Assembly: GCF_025147325.1 (NCBI RefSeq)
Contig: NZ_CP102262.1
Coordinates: 682,001-746,000, forward strand
Direction: 5' to 3'
From: Bacteroides stercoris ATCC 43183
Lineage (GTDB): Bacteria > Bacteroidota > Bacteroidia > Bacteroidales > Bacteroidaceae
Length of the DNA: 64,000 nucleotides
Shown here piece by piece: positions 28,229 to 36,105 of the stretch; position 1 is the first letter of the stretch; every line of letters starts with the position of its first letter. The position numbers and the translations under genes were made by a program. The notes beneath the pieces were generated by a model. That model saw only the letters and a program-made list of their open reading frames with translations, was not told the origin of the DNA and did no database searches.

Positions 28229-29194
28229 CTACACGATTATATCCACATTCGTTTCATCATCCCAATCACCTATATCACCTCCGATACCGCTATTTCCACC
28301 TTCTTCCTTATCCACCTCTACCGTAATCTGTCCATCGGGAACAGGCACCTCAATATGTATTTCCCCATCAGGAGCAGGCTGTATTTCTTCTTCCTCACCG
28401 GAGGTCGGAGGTGTTATCAGCTCTTTGATATCAACCTGTATCTCCTGTACCTGCTTATCCACCTTGATAATCCTGATGGTCAGCACTACCGGACTATCGC
28501 CCCGCGTATCCGCACTTTTCGGAAGCCTGAAATGCGAAAAATGCCCCTGCAACAGTCCGTTTTTACAATCATTCTCCACATAAACGGGCACTTCTGCAAG
28601 TGTACACAGCCTTCTACCGAGAAAATAACCGCCATTCAACCCGCTGACGTAGCACACAACAGCCGATATATTTTCTACACCATCCACCTTCACGGCAAAC
28701 GAATAACTGCTTACTACCCGTTCCGGTTTCAGTTTCATCACCATAGCCGCTTCGCTTTTTGCTATTTCCACATCATCCAACGCCACAACGTAGAAATCGT
28801 CCGGCGACCAAATCATATCCTCTCCGGCATCCATTCCAATACACCGTTCCGTATATGCCCTGATAGTACCATAGCACTCATCGCCTTCTATGCAGACACA
28901 TTCCGTATTATAGTTGTAAACTATCATTGCATAATGGCCGGGCGGTACTTTCATTTCCCCGCCGGCAGCCGGCAAATAGCCGTCTACTTTCCGCCCTTCG
29001 GCATCTTTCAGATAAAATATTACCCGCACGGTCTCCGGCAAATTCTCCGCAACTCCCGTCCAGTCCAGCGTTATCTGTACGCCACTGACAGGATAATCGT
29101 CCAGCACCTCCCTGAAATTGCACCCTGACAGGATTATCAACAGACAGAACAGAGGCAACGGTACATTATATCTGATATTTTCCACCACATTCAT
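28229..29194 (-). CDS. DUF5119-like lipoprotein of the fimbrillin operon
   Basis: The 321-residue product (ATG at 29192-29194, overlapping the upstream stop as ATGA) has a lipobox at LSGC and a domain beginning VSGVQITLDWTGV. It contains VRVIFYLKDAEGRKVDGYLPAAGG and VPPGHYAMIVYNYNTE, which I recognise as DUF5119-type features of Bacteroidales cell-surface lipoproteins. The last about 60 residues are strongly acidic, with two related PDGxIxxEV units and a glycine/aspartate-rich end. It may be an anchor or accessory subunit of a fimbria, like FimB/Mfa2, but that is inference. A longer start at 29215 is possible but less likely. Confidence 0.7.
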   Translation of the reverse strand: MNVVENIRYNVPLPLFCLLIILSGCNFREVLDDYPVSGVQITLDWTGVAENLPETVRVIFYLKDAEGRKVDGYLPAAGGEMKVPPGHYAMIVYNYNTECVCIEGDECYGTIRAYTERCIGMDAGEDMIWSPDDFYVVALDDVEIAKSEAAMVMKLKPERVVSSYSFAVKVDGVENISAVVCYVSGLNGGYFLGRRLCTLAEVPVYVENDCKNGLLQGHFSHFRLPKSADTRGDSPVVLTIRIIKVDKQVQEIQVDIKELITPPTSGEEEEIQPAPDGEIHIEVPVPDGQITVEVDKEEGGNSGIGGDIGDWDDETNVDIIV

Positions 29195-30156
29195 TGTCCT
29201 GCCGTTATATGCCATACTAAAGAGACCGCTACCTTTGTAGGACCCACAAAATGAAAGTGTCCTCCATTAGTTCGGACTAATTCCCCTTTATAAGAGGTAT
29301 ATTTACAGTATTCCGTTGTCAAATAACCTATTCCCAAACTGCACTCGATTGCAAGGTGCCCGGTTATTCTGCGTGCATATCCGCAGCTCAGCCCCGAAGT
29401 CATATAATACTTACCGCGAATGCCACTCTCTTCTTTCAACTGAAAATCATATACTCCTCCCTCGGTATATAGCCCCAGAAAATACCCTGTCAATCTGTTA
29501 CACAGATTTCTGTTGCCCAGCCAACAGCGTACTTCCACACCTCCCGAAAGAAGCTGATAACAAAAGCCGTTCCGACAGTTCAACCACCAAGGACATTTAT
29601 ATTCAGTATTCAAAGACCACCTCTTTCCTGTCGAAAACTCAACTTCCACATTCGGAGCCAACGCCAAATCATATATCATATTATTCTTCAGAGCTACCAT
29701 AACCTTATGTGATGGTCCCAGCCTTTTTCTTTTCTCAGGGAACGCAGTCGGAACCAGTTCTCCGCTACCGGCAGACATTACCGGCAGTGCCTTCTCCGGC
29801 ATCCGTATTCCGGCAATAGGAAACTCCTTCGAATGTACCGTATAGCTGCCTATCCGCGGAAAAACAAACTGCAACAGATATTTACAGGCCTTGCCTTCGT
29901 TCAGATAGAACAACAGTTCCGTCAATTTGCCGAAATTCCCATAATGATACCGGATTAACATCAAAACCTCTTTCCTGTCCGGCACATTCTTATCAGCGAG
30001 TACCCACCGATATACTTCTCTCCATTCGTCCGGTTTTATAACCGAGTCCAGCATTACACTGTTTACAACCATCAATATGTCCGCCCGTACAGATGCTCTT
30101 CCCACTGATAAAAAAAAGAGTATTATAAGAGTTACTATATAGATACGGTTCACCAT
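29191..30156 (-). CDS. DUF3575-family outer-membrane protein
   Basis: The 321-residue product has a signal peptide (MVNRIYIVTLIILFFLSVGRASVRA). The C-terminal half holds the DUF3575 signature VALKNNMIYDLALAPNVEVEFSTGKRWSLNTEYKCPWW. Alternating beta-strands follow (GLYTEGGVYDFQL, GLSCGYARRITGHLAIECSLGIGYL), consistent with a small outer-membrane barrel. DUF3575 genes regularly begin fimbrillin operons in Bacteroidales, and this one is first in transcription order here. The N-terminal about 130 residues do not match the barrel and have no recognisable role. It is preceded by a good promoter. Confidence 0.8.
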   Translation of the reverse strand: MVNRIYIVTLIILFFLSVGRASVRADILMVVNSVMLDSVIKPDEWREVYRWVLADKNVPDRKEVLMLIRYHYGNFGKLTELLFYLNEGKACKYLLQFVFPRIGSYTVHSKEFPIAGIRMPEKALPVMSAGSGELVPTAFPEKRKRLGPSHKVMVALKNNMIYDLALAPNVEVEFSTGKRWSLNTEYKCPWWLNCRNGFCYQLLSGGVEVRCWLGNRNLCNRLTGYFLGLYTEGGVYDFQLKEESGIRGKYYMTSGLSCGYARRITGHLAIECSLGIGYLTTEYCKYTSYKGELVRTNGGHFHFVGPTKVAVSLVWHITAGQ

Positions 30157-30176
30157 AACTTTGCTTTGTACAAAGC

Positions 30177-30184
30177 CAAAAATA
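30177..30184 (-). promoter_or_regulatory. -7 promoter element of the fimbrillin operon
   Basis: On the minus strand this reads TATTTTTG, 21 bases before the DUF3575 start codon. Confidence 0.6.
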
Positions 30185-30539
30185 AACCATTAAAATTAAA
30201 GAAGATACAGAAAAACCAACTCATTTAGCAACTTGGAAGATTCTGTGAAACGATTGGAAGTTTTTTGCAACTTATGCTACTTCCAATACAGACAAAGAAC
30301 CGGAATATTCCACGAAAAGCCCCAACAGCAAGCCTCGCTTATCCGATAGTTATCATATAGTCATTATATACACTTTATTTAAGTCAAGATGTCCAAGCGT
30401 GCACGAAAACAGTAAATATTCGCAAAAGAAAACTAAAAGAAATTCAGAAAAAGAGTAAATATTTGGGAAATATATGAAGAAGCTATACATTTGTTACGTG
30501 ATTTTTTTCATAGTATTAGATTTAAGGTTAACAAAGGTT
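30185..30539. other. A/T-rich gap with degenerate short repeats, no clear gene
   Basis: TTGGAAG occurs at 30233 and 30254 (21 bases apart). ATTGGAAGT (30253-30261) pairs with ACTTCCAAT (30279-30287), and a further GGAA at 30302 keeps a spacing near 22-23. A frame starting at 30474 looks like a signal peptide at first but runs through the terminator and antisense to dprA, so I do not call it. Confidence 0.45.
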
Positions 30540-30564
30540 GGAGTACAGCGGTACTCCTTTTTTT
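30540..30564 (+). terminator. Plus-strand terminator opposite the end of dprA
   Basis: GGAGTAC (30540-30546), a 4-base loop, GTACTCC (30551-30557), then seven T. The T tract is on the plus strand although both flanking genes are on the minus strand. A plus-strand transcript that would use it is not known. Confidence 0.6.
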
Positions 30565-31681
30565 ATGCCAATAAGCAATATACTCCTCCAACCAATGCCT
30601 TTACCACCCCTTTCATCTCCAGTTCGAAAAGCAAGGCGCTCATACGGTTTACGGGTATGTCCGCCTCCACTACCAGCGCATTGATATGCAAGTCTCCCTG
30701 ATGAGTCAGTATACGCACCACCAGCTCCTCCTCATCCGTCAGTTCCGGAAACAGATTGCGCTGGATACCGGCTGCTTTGGCAGCAGGCTCTGCACTCGCC
30801 CACCCCATTGTTTTTACGAACTCTTCGGCACTCTGTACAAGCGCAGCCTTATTATCCCGTATCAACCGGTTGCAGCCGATAGAAGCGGCATCCGTCACCC
30901 GCCCGGGCACGGCAAAGCAATCACGGTGATAGCCGTCGGCCAAATCCGCTGTAATCAAAGAACCGCCTTTAGCGGCAGATTCCACAACAATCGTCGCATC
31001 GCACATACCTGCCACAATACGGTTACGGCTGACAAAGTTATGCCTGTCCGGAGTAGTTTCGGATAAGAACTCGGTAAGCAAACCGCCGTTGACCAACATA
31101 TCGACAGCCGTCTTACGATGTACAGAAGGATAGATACGGTCCAAACCGTGAGCCAGAACGGCAACAGTAGACATATTATCGGCCAGGGCGGCACGATGTG
31201 CATGAATATCAATGCCGTAGGCGAGACCGCTCACTATCAGGGCATCAGGGAGAAGCACGGATAAATCGTGCACGAAATCCGTACAAAACCGTTTGCCGTA
31301 CTCCGTTGCACGGCGCGTACCTACCATATTGATAACATGTAAACGGTTAAAATCAGTGTTTCCCTTGAAAAACATGACAATCGGCGCATCCTCACATTCC
31401 CGCAGACGGGAAGGATAGGCCTCATCCCGCAAAGTAAGACAAGTCAGGCGGTTCTTTTCCACAAACTCCATTTCACGTTCGGCACGAAGAAAAGCGGCAG
31501 GACAGTCAAGAGCCGTAATTATCGAGGAATTCACGCCGGGCAGACGTTCCGGCAATTCCTTACGATACCCGAAAACGTCAACGGCGCTACCTATGGCATC
31601 TATTAAACGCTTTGCCCCGATATGTCCTATACCGGGACAGAGCGTAAGAGCTATACTGCAAAGACGTTCGTCCTTATTCAT
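30563..31681 (-). CDS. dprA: DNA-processing protein DprA
   Basis: DprA binds single-stranded DNA during uptake and loads RecA. The product has 372 residues from ATG 31681; a longer start at 31699 overlaps the upstream gene more. An N-terminal helical (SAM/HhH-like) region with LCPGIGHIGAKRLIDAIGS is followed by the Rossmann-like DprA core. Key motifs are NMVGTRRATEYGKRF, SGLAYGIDIHAHRAAL, HGLDRIYPSVHR, FVSRNRIVAGMCDATIVVESAAKGGSLITA and FAVPGRV. A C-terminal winged-helix domain is visible (about residues 305-370). The gene is last of a four-gene operon and overlaps the thioesterase gene by 8 bases. Confidence 0.95.
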   Translation of the reverse strand: MNKDERLCSIALTLCPGIGHIGAKRLIDAIGSAVDVFGYRKELPERLPGVNSSIITALDCPAAFLRAEREMEFVEKNRLTCLTLRDEAYPSRLRECEDAPIVMFFKGNTDFNRLHVINMVGTRRATEYGKRFCTDFVHDLSVLLPDALIVSGLAYGIDIHAHRAALADNMSTVAVLAHGLDRIYPSVHRKTAVDMLVNGGLLTEFLSETTPDRHNFVSRNRIVAGMCDATIVVESAAKGGSLITADLADGYHRDCFAVPGRVTDAASIGCNRLIRDNKAALVQSAEEFVKTMGWASAEPAAKAAGIQRNLFPELTDEEELVVRILTHQGDLHINALVVEADIPVNRMSALLFELEMKGVVKALVGGVYCLLA

Positions 31682-32081
31682 GGTCGAGGTAGGGGGCAAA
31701 GACGTTATCGAATAACTCGCTGTCGCTTAAACGTCCGTTTACCACACATACCGTTTCAACCACTGCCTTGATGGCCACTTTATTGTCACTTGCCCTGAAA
31801 ATATCCTGGTAGAATACATACTTGATGCCTTCTTTCTTCATTGCCAGCTTCGATACGAACTCATCACCGCTTTTCAACGGTGTCTTGAAAGCCATATTGA
31901 TGCGTGCTACCACTGGATCTACCCCCTGTTCGTGGAGTGCGGCAAAGCTGACACCCGTACTCAACAGGAACTCGTGCCGCGTATGCTCCAGATAATGCTG
32001 GTAGTTGGCATTGTTGACAATACCCTGAAGGTCGCATTCATAGTCGCGGACCTTCATTTTCAGTTCATAAATATAGTTCAT
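31674..32081 (-). CDS. Acyl-CoA thioesterase, hotdog fold (4-hydroxybenzoyl-CoA type)
   Basis: The 135-residue product is a single hotdog domain. The pattern VRDYECDLQGIVNNANYQHYLEHTRHEFL is the active-site region of YbgC/4HBT thioesterases, with Asp17 of ECDLQGIVNN as the catalytic acid candidate. It should hydrolyse a cytoplasmic acyl-CoA; the chain is not known. It sits between the U32 peptidase gene (37 bases) and dprA (8-base overlap) in one minus-strand operon. Confidence 0.9.
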   Translation of the reverse strand: MNYIYELKMKVRDYECDLQGIVNNANYQHYLEHTRHEFLLSTGVSFAALHEQGVDPVVARINMAFKTPLKSGDEFVSKLAMKKEGIKYVFYQDIFRASDNKVAIKAVVETVCVVNGRLSDSELFDNVFAPYLDHE

Positions 32082-32092
32082 TATAATACCTG

Positions 32093-32121
32093 CAATTTAA
32101 CAATTTACCATTTGATAATTA
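32093..32121. repeat. Degenerate 7-base-period repeat between two operon genes
   Basis: CAATTTA occurs at 32093 and 32101, then CCATTTG at 32108 and ATAATTA at 32115, giving steps of 8, 7 and 7 bases. It reaches into the stop codon of the U32 peptidase gene. Confidence 0.45.
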
Positions 32122-33411
32122 ACCGCGTTTATTCTCGATATCCAAACCTTTGAACCGCTTGAGCTCCTCTACGGAAACCAGTTTGTAGAGTTTGTCGCTG
32201 GGACGTATTTTATCCGCTTTCATCGAGAAATGCTGCCCTTTTTTCACCGTCTGCACGGGTTTCAGATCCACGCGCGCTTCTTCCAATGTAGTGAATACGG
32301 CTCCCGTTGTCGGTCCCGTTATCAGCAGCTTGTCGCCGACATTGATTTCGGCGGCTTCCACCAAGAACTCCGCCACGCCGATATTCGAGAAGTAACGGAT
32401 ACCCTTGCCGACATAAATCTTACGTTCGGTAGCGGCAGAACCGTAGTTCCGGGTCCATTCGCCCAAGCGCTGCCCCAGATAATAGCCGTCCCAGAAACCA
32501 CGGTTAAACACGGTTTTCAGGCGCTCGTCCCAGGCAGCTATCTTTTCGTCGGTAAACGTGCCTTCCACATAGGAGCGAATGGCCTCCTTATAACATTCCA
32601 CCACCGTACGCACATACTCGGGACCGCGGGCGCGTCCTTCAATCTTGAACACACGCACGCCTGCATCTAGCATTTTGTTCATGAAATGAATGGTTTTCAG
32701 GTCTTTGGGCGACATAATGTACTGGTTGTCTATATCCAGTTCCACATCCGTTTCCTTGTCGCGCACCGTATACGAGCGGCGGCATACCTGCATACAGGCT
32801 CCCCGGTTGGCCGAATGGTTCATCTCGTGCAGCGAAAGATAGCACTTGCCCGATACCGCCATGCACAAAGCGCCGTGGCAGAACATCTCGATACGTATCC
32901 GCTCACCGCTCGGTCCGCAGATATTCTCTTCACAGATATGACGGTAGATTTCCGCCACCTGCTCCAGATTCAGTTCGCGCGCCAGCACCACCACATCGGC
33001 AAATTGGGCATAGAAACGCAAAGCCTCCACATTCGAAATATTCAGTTGCGTGGACAGATGCACCTCCTGTCCTATCTGCCGGGCGTAGCTCATCACAGCC
33101 ACATCGGCTGCAATCACCGCCGAGATACCTGCCGCTTTTGCCGCATCCACAATGGTTCGCATCAGGGAGATATCGTTATCGTAGATAATGGTATTTACCG
33201 TAAGGTAACTTTTCATACCATGCTCATCACAGGTTTGGGCAATCTCCCGCAAATCGTTAATGGTAAAGGTATTGGCGGAACGGGCACGCATATTCAGGTT
33301 TTCGATACCGAAGTAAATAGAGTCCGCACCCGCCTGGATAGCTGCGGCAAGAGACTCGCGCGAGCCTACCGGAGCCATGATTTCAAAATCGTTCAAAGTA
33401 GTAGAATTCAT
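32119..33411 (-). CDS. Peptidase U32-family protein (TrhP/YegQ-like)
   Basis: The 430-residue product has the U32 TIM-barrel-like N-terminal domain (EIMAPVGSRESLAAAIQAGADSIYFG). The family signature EMFCHGALCMAVSGKCYLS and ANRGACMQVCRRSY carries the conserved cysteines expected for an iron-sulfur cluster. GVRVFKIEGRARGPEYV is also typical. A C-terminal beta-barrel-like domain covers about residues 340-430. Members of this branch act in tRNA U34 hydroxylation using prephenate (TrhP) or were described as collagenase-like peptidases. The tRNA role seems more likely from the length and cysteine pattern. It is second in the DUF2059-U32-thioesterase-dprA operon. Confidence 0.88.
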   Translation of the reverse strand: MNSTTLNDFEIMAPVGSRESLAAAIQAGADSIYFGIENLNMRARSANTFTINDLREIAQTCDEHGMKSYLTVNTIIYDNDISLMRTIVDAAKAAGISAVIAADVAVMSYARQIGQEVHLSTQLNISNVEALRFYAQFADVVVLARELNLEQVAEIYRHICEENICGPSGERIRIEMFCHGALCMAVSGKCYLSLHEMNHSANRGACMQVCRRSYTVRDKETDVELDIDNQYIMSPKDLKTIHFMNKMLDAGVRVFKIEGRARGPEYVRTVVECYKEAIRSYVEGTFTDEKIAAWDERLKTVFNRGFWDGYYLGQRLGEWTRNYGSAATERKIYVGKGIRYFSNIGVAEFLVEAAEINVGDKLLITGPTTGAVFTTLEEARVDLKPVQTVKKGQHFSMKADKIRPSDKLYKLVSVEELKRFKGLDIENKRG

Positions 33412-33435
33412 CCAATATGAAATTTAATGATGCAA

Positions 33436-33900
33436 TTATTTATTACCGTGCGCATCTAATTCCCGTTGAATCAGTGTCACAAGTTCCATGCCAAGCTGTT
33501 GGCCTGCCGTCATCCCTTCCATTGTAATGGCTGGAGTAGCCGCTCCCAGCTTCTTGCCCACCGGAGATTCGTAGAAGGCTACAATCTTCTTCAGGTCGTC
33601 CAATGTCAGGTGTTTCTGATAGATGGGCACATACACCTTCACCAGATTATCGCTGAAAAACTGCTTTGCCTTTTCCATTACTGCGTTCCACGTGGCCTCC
33701 GATACAGAGGGGGACTGCTGCTTCATCATGCCGATTATCTGCGGAACCATCGTATCCACAGTGGCCAGACCGCCGGAAAGCAACAGCATTTTATGCAACG
33801 TTTCCTGATATTCCTTATTCTGCCCTTGTGCAGAAACAGGGGAAATGCCGATGAGCAGTGTCATCACGCACAATGCGACTGAAAGCAAACTCTTTTTCAT
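33436..33900 (-). CDS. DUF2059-domain exported protein
   Basis: The 154-residue product has a signal peptide (MKKSLLSVALCVMTLLIGISPVSAQ) and a helical DUF2059 domain. The domain shows YVPIYQKHLTLDDLKKIVAFYESPVGKKL, the most conserved part of that family. It should be periplasmic. The biochemical role is unknown. It is the first gene of a four-gene minus-strand operon and has a good promoter. Confidence 0.88.
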   Translation of the reverse strand: MKKSLLSVALCVMTLLIGISPVSAQGQNKEYQETLHKMLLLSGGLATVDTMVPQIIGMMKQQSPSVSEATWNAVMEKAKQFFSDNLVKVYVPIYQKHLTLDDLKKIVAFYESPVGKKLGAATPAITMEGMTAGQQLGMELVTLIQRELDAHGNK

Positions 33901-33932
33901 AATTATTTCTGTTGTTAAGTGAATGAATAGTG

Positions 33933-33940
33933 CAAATATA
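33933..33940 (-). promoter_or_regulatory. -7 promoter element of the DUF2059-U32-thioesterase-dprA operon
   Basis: On the minus strand this reads TATATTTG, 33 bases before the DUF2059 start. Confidence 0.6.
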
Positions 33941-34014
33941 CAGATTTAAGGAAGAAGCTGTATATTCTTTCAAGGATTTCACTCCTGCATAGCGAATGAA
34001 ACAGGCTTTTTCCG

Positions 34015-34022
34015 TACTTTTG
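34015..34022 (+). promoter_or_regulatory. -7 promoter element of dusB
   Basis: TACTTTTG, exact TAnnTTTG match, 21 bases before ATG 34043. It is divergent from the DUF2059 promoter. Confidence 0.6.
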
Positions 34023-34042
34023 CAGGCAAATCCCGTCAGATT

Positions 34043-35020
34043 ATGAAGATTAAAGATATAGACCTCGGCAAGCACCCCATATTGCTTGCCCCCATGGAAG
34101 ATGTGACCGACCCCGCTTTCCGACTGATGTGCAAAGGTTTCGGAGCGGATATGGTGTACACCGAGTTTGTGTCGAGCGACGCGCTGATACGTTCCGTCAG
34201 CAAGACCGAACAGAAGCTGAACATCAGTGACGAAGAGCGCCCCGTAGCCATACAGATATACGGCAAAGATACGGACACTATGGTAGAGGCGGCACGTATC
34301 GTGGAGCAGGCGCGCCCGGACATACTGGACATCAATTTCGGCTGCCCCGTAAAACGTGTGGCCGGCAAAGGAGCCGGTGCGGGAATGTTGCAGAATATCC
34401 CCAAGATGCTGGAGATAACCCGTGCCGTGGCAGATGCCGTAAAGATACCCGTGACCGTAAAAACCCGTCTCGGCTGGGATGCCGGCAGCAAGATTATCGT
34501 AGATTTGGCAGAACAACTGCAGGACTGCGGCATTGCCGCCCTTACCATTCACGGCCGCACCCGCGCCCAAATGTATACGGGTGAAGCAGACTGGACACTG
34601 ATTGGTGAAGTCAAAAACAATCCGCGCATGCACATCCCCATCATCGGCAACGGTGACGTCACCACCCCTCAAAGGGCCAAAGAGTGCTTCGACCGCTACG
34701 GGGTGGACGCCGTTATGATAGGCCGCGCCAGCTTCGGCCGCCCTTGGATATTCAAGGAAGTGAAACATTATCTGGAGACGGGTGAAGAGATACCGCCCCT
34801 CAGTTCCGAATGGAAACTGAATGTACTCCGGCAGGAAGTGGAAGACAGCGTAAAACTGCTGGACGAACGGAGAGGTATCCTGCACGTACGTCGCCACTTG
34901 GCAGCAAGCCCGCTGTTCAAGGGTATCCCTAACTTCCGGGAAACGCGCATCGCCATGTTGCGGGCAGAGACAAAAGAGGAACTGTACCGTATCTTCAACG
35001 AAATAGAAAAACTGATATAG
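34043..35020 (+). CDS. dusB: tRNA-dihydrouridine synthase
   Basis: Dus enzymes reduce uridine in the tRNA D loop using FMN and NAD(P)H. The 325-residue TIM-barrel product has the FMN-binding start LLAPMEDVTDPAFR, the catalytic-cysteine region DINFGCPVKRVAGKGAGAG, the KTRLGWD loop, TIHGRTRAQMYTGEADW and IGNGDV. A C-terminal helical tRNA-binding domain follows (about residues 245-325). The DusB-type subfamily is most likely given the length and the CPVKRV motif. It is a single gene with its own promoter, convergent with the AUR1-like PAP2 gene. Confidence 0.93.
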   Translation: MKIKDIDLGKHPILLAPMEDVTDPAFRLMCKGFGADMVYTEFVSSDALIRSVSKTEQKLNISDEERPVAIQIYGKDTDTMVEAARIVEQARPDILDINFGCPVKRVAGKGAGAGMLQNIPKMLEITRAVADAVKIPVTVKTRLGWDAGSKIIVDLAEQLQDCGIAALTIHGRTRAQMYTGEADWTLIGEVKNNPRMHIPIIGNGDVTTPQRAKECFDRYGVDAVMIGRASFGRPWIFKEVKHYLETGEEIPPLSSEWKLNVLRQEVEDSVKLLDERRGILHVRRHLAASPLFKGIPNFRETRIAMLRAETKEELYRIFNEIEKLI

Positions 35021-35058
35021 TTTAAATTATCTTACAACCCCAACCAAAAGAGTGCCCT

Positions 35059-35146
35059 GCTTTTCTATGGGTCGGCAATCATCCGCCGAGCGAACCTCAT
35101 TCAGTCAGGGAGTGAAAGACAATGAGTCAGGGACTGGCATCATTTG
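35059..35146. repeat. Array with 22-base period between dusB and the AUR1-like PAP2 gene
   Basis: Units start at 35059, 35081, 35103 and 35125. AGTCAGGGA is identical at 35103 and 35125, exactly 22 bases apart. All four units end with a CAAT or CATT-like stretch. The last unit reaches into the stop codon region of the PAP2 gene at 35140. No hairpin with a T tract is present, although the genes are convergent. Confidence 0.6.
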
Positions 35147-36105
35147 AACATCGGCTGCGCAAACCACCGCTTGAACATCCACGTTGCCACCACATAGAGC
35201 ACAATGGCAGAGAAAAAGCCCACAATGGCATCAATCAGGTAATGCGCCTGTATGTACACCGTAGCCCCGCACAGCAGCAGATAAAAAGGAAGCAGGCAGG
35301 CAAACAAACGCCTGCTGCCCCGCCATGCCATAATCATCAGGATGGTGGACATGCCGACATGCGAACTGGGGAATGCCGCCGTCGGACGCTCGCCCACTTG
35401 CTGCGAGCTTTCCACCAGATTATAAAAGAATCCGTGTTCATATCCCGGACCGGGCAGCAGCTCCTGGTTGTGGTTGAAGTAATCGCCGATAGCCGGGAAT
35501 ATCCCCTGCCCCACGTTATCCCCGCCGATAGCCGGAAAATAGAACTGCGGCCCTGCCACCGGCACGAAGATATATATCAGGTAGTAGATGAAGAAAGCGG
35601 TGACTATCACGAACGACACTTTCTCAAAAAGGTCGAAGCGGTAGAGAAAATACCACACCACTACCAGAAGTATCATCGGATAGTAGAAGAAATAACCCAT
35701 ATTGAACGGTTCGCTCACCCACATCTGCGGAAAACGCAGACAGAACCATACGGCAGGCTGTCCGCCGAATATCCATTGCTCGACCGAAGCGAAAACATGG
35801 TCCAGGTTGGGGAAGATACGGTTGAACTCGAATGTGTCGGGATACCAGTAGGAGAGCAACGACATCTGGATAACGATGCGGATGAAGGCGGAAAACTTGC
35901 AGGGCGCAAGCCGGTAAAGATACATCAGCAAAAACGTCATGCCTGCAATCACAGCGCGGTCTGCAAGCATCTGCACCGGATGATCCATTTCTTGGAAAAG
36001 AAACAGTATGAGTATGGAAGTCAGCAGATTATATATCAGCGTAATCTTCTCTACCGCAAAAAGCCCTTTACGGGTTTCTACTCTCTTGAATAAGTCTAAA
36101 GCCAT
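35140..36105 (-). CDS. Polytopic PAP2-superfamily protein, AUR1/inositol-phosphotransferase-like
   Basis: The 321-residue product is an inner-membrane protein with about eight hydrophobic segments. The PAP2 signature is ERPTAAFPSSHVGMSTILMIMAW (about residues 240-262) and the last motif is YIQAHYLIDAIVGFF (about 286-300), so the catalytic Ser-His and His-Asp features are present. The arrangement is like AUR1/PAP2_3 enzymes, which move or remove phosphoryl head groups on lipids. Its start overlaps the stop of the upstream epimerase-like gene by 10 bases, so the two are translationally linked. A role in sphingolipid or inositol-lipid metabolism is inference. The opposite-strand open frame at 35122-36093 is a shadow. 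Confidence 0.85.
   Translation of the reverse strand: MALDLFKRVETRKGLFAVEKITLIYNLLTSILILFLFQEMDHPVQMLADRAVIAGMTFLLMYLYRLAPCKFSAFIRIVIQMSLLSYWYPDTFEFNRIFPNLDHVFASVEQWIFGGQPAVWFCLRFPQMWVSEPFNMGYFFYYPMILLVVVWYFLYRFDLFEKVSFVIVTAFFIYYLIYIFVPVAGPQFYFPAIGGDNVGQGIFPAIGDYFNHNQELLPGPGYEHGFFYNLVESSQQVGERPTAAFPSSHVGMSTILMIMAWRGSRRLFACLLPFYLLLCGATVYIQAHYLIDAIVGFFSAIVLYVVATWMFKRWFAQPMFK

Noticed and set aside
28214..29128. Long open frame on the plus strand (304 codons) opposite the DUF5119 gene
   Set aside because: The composition is unlike a real protein, and the minus-strand frame has a lipobox, family motifs and ATGA coupling.
35122..36093. Long open frame on the plus strand (323 codons) opposite the AUR1-like PAP2 gene
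   Set aside because: It has an abnormal, His/Gln-rich composition and no motif. The minus strand encodes a clear multi-segment PAP2 protein with catalytic motifs and an overlapping upstream partner.
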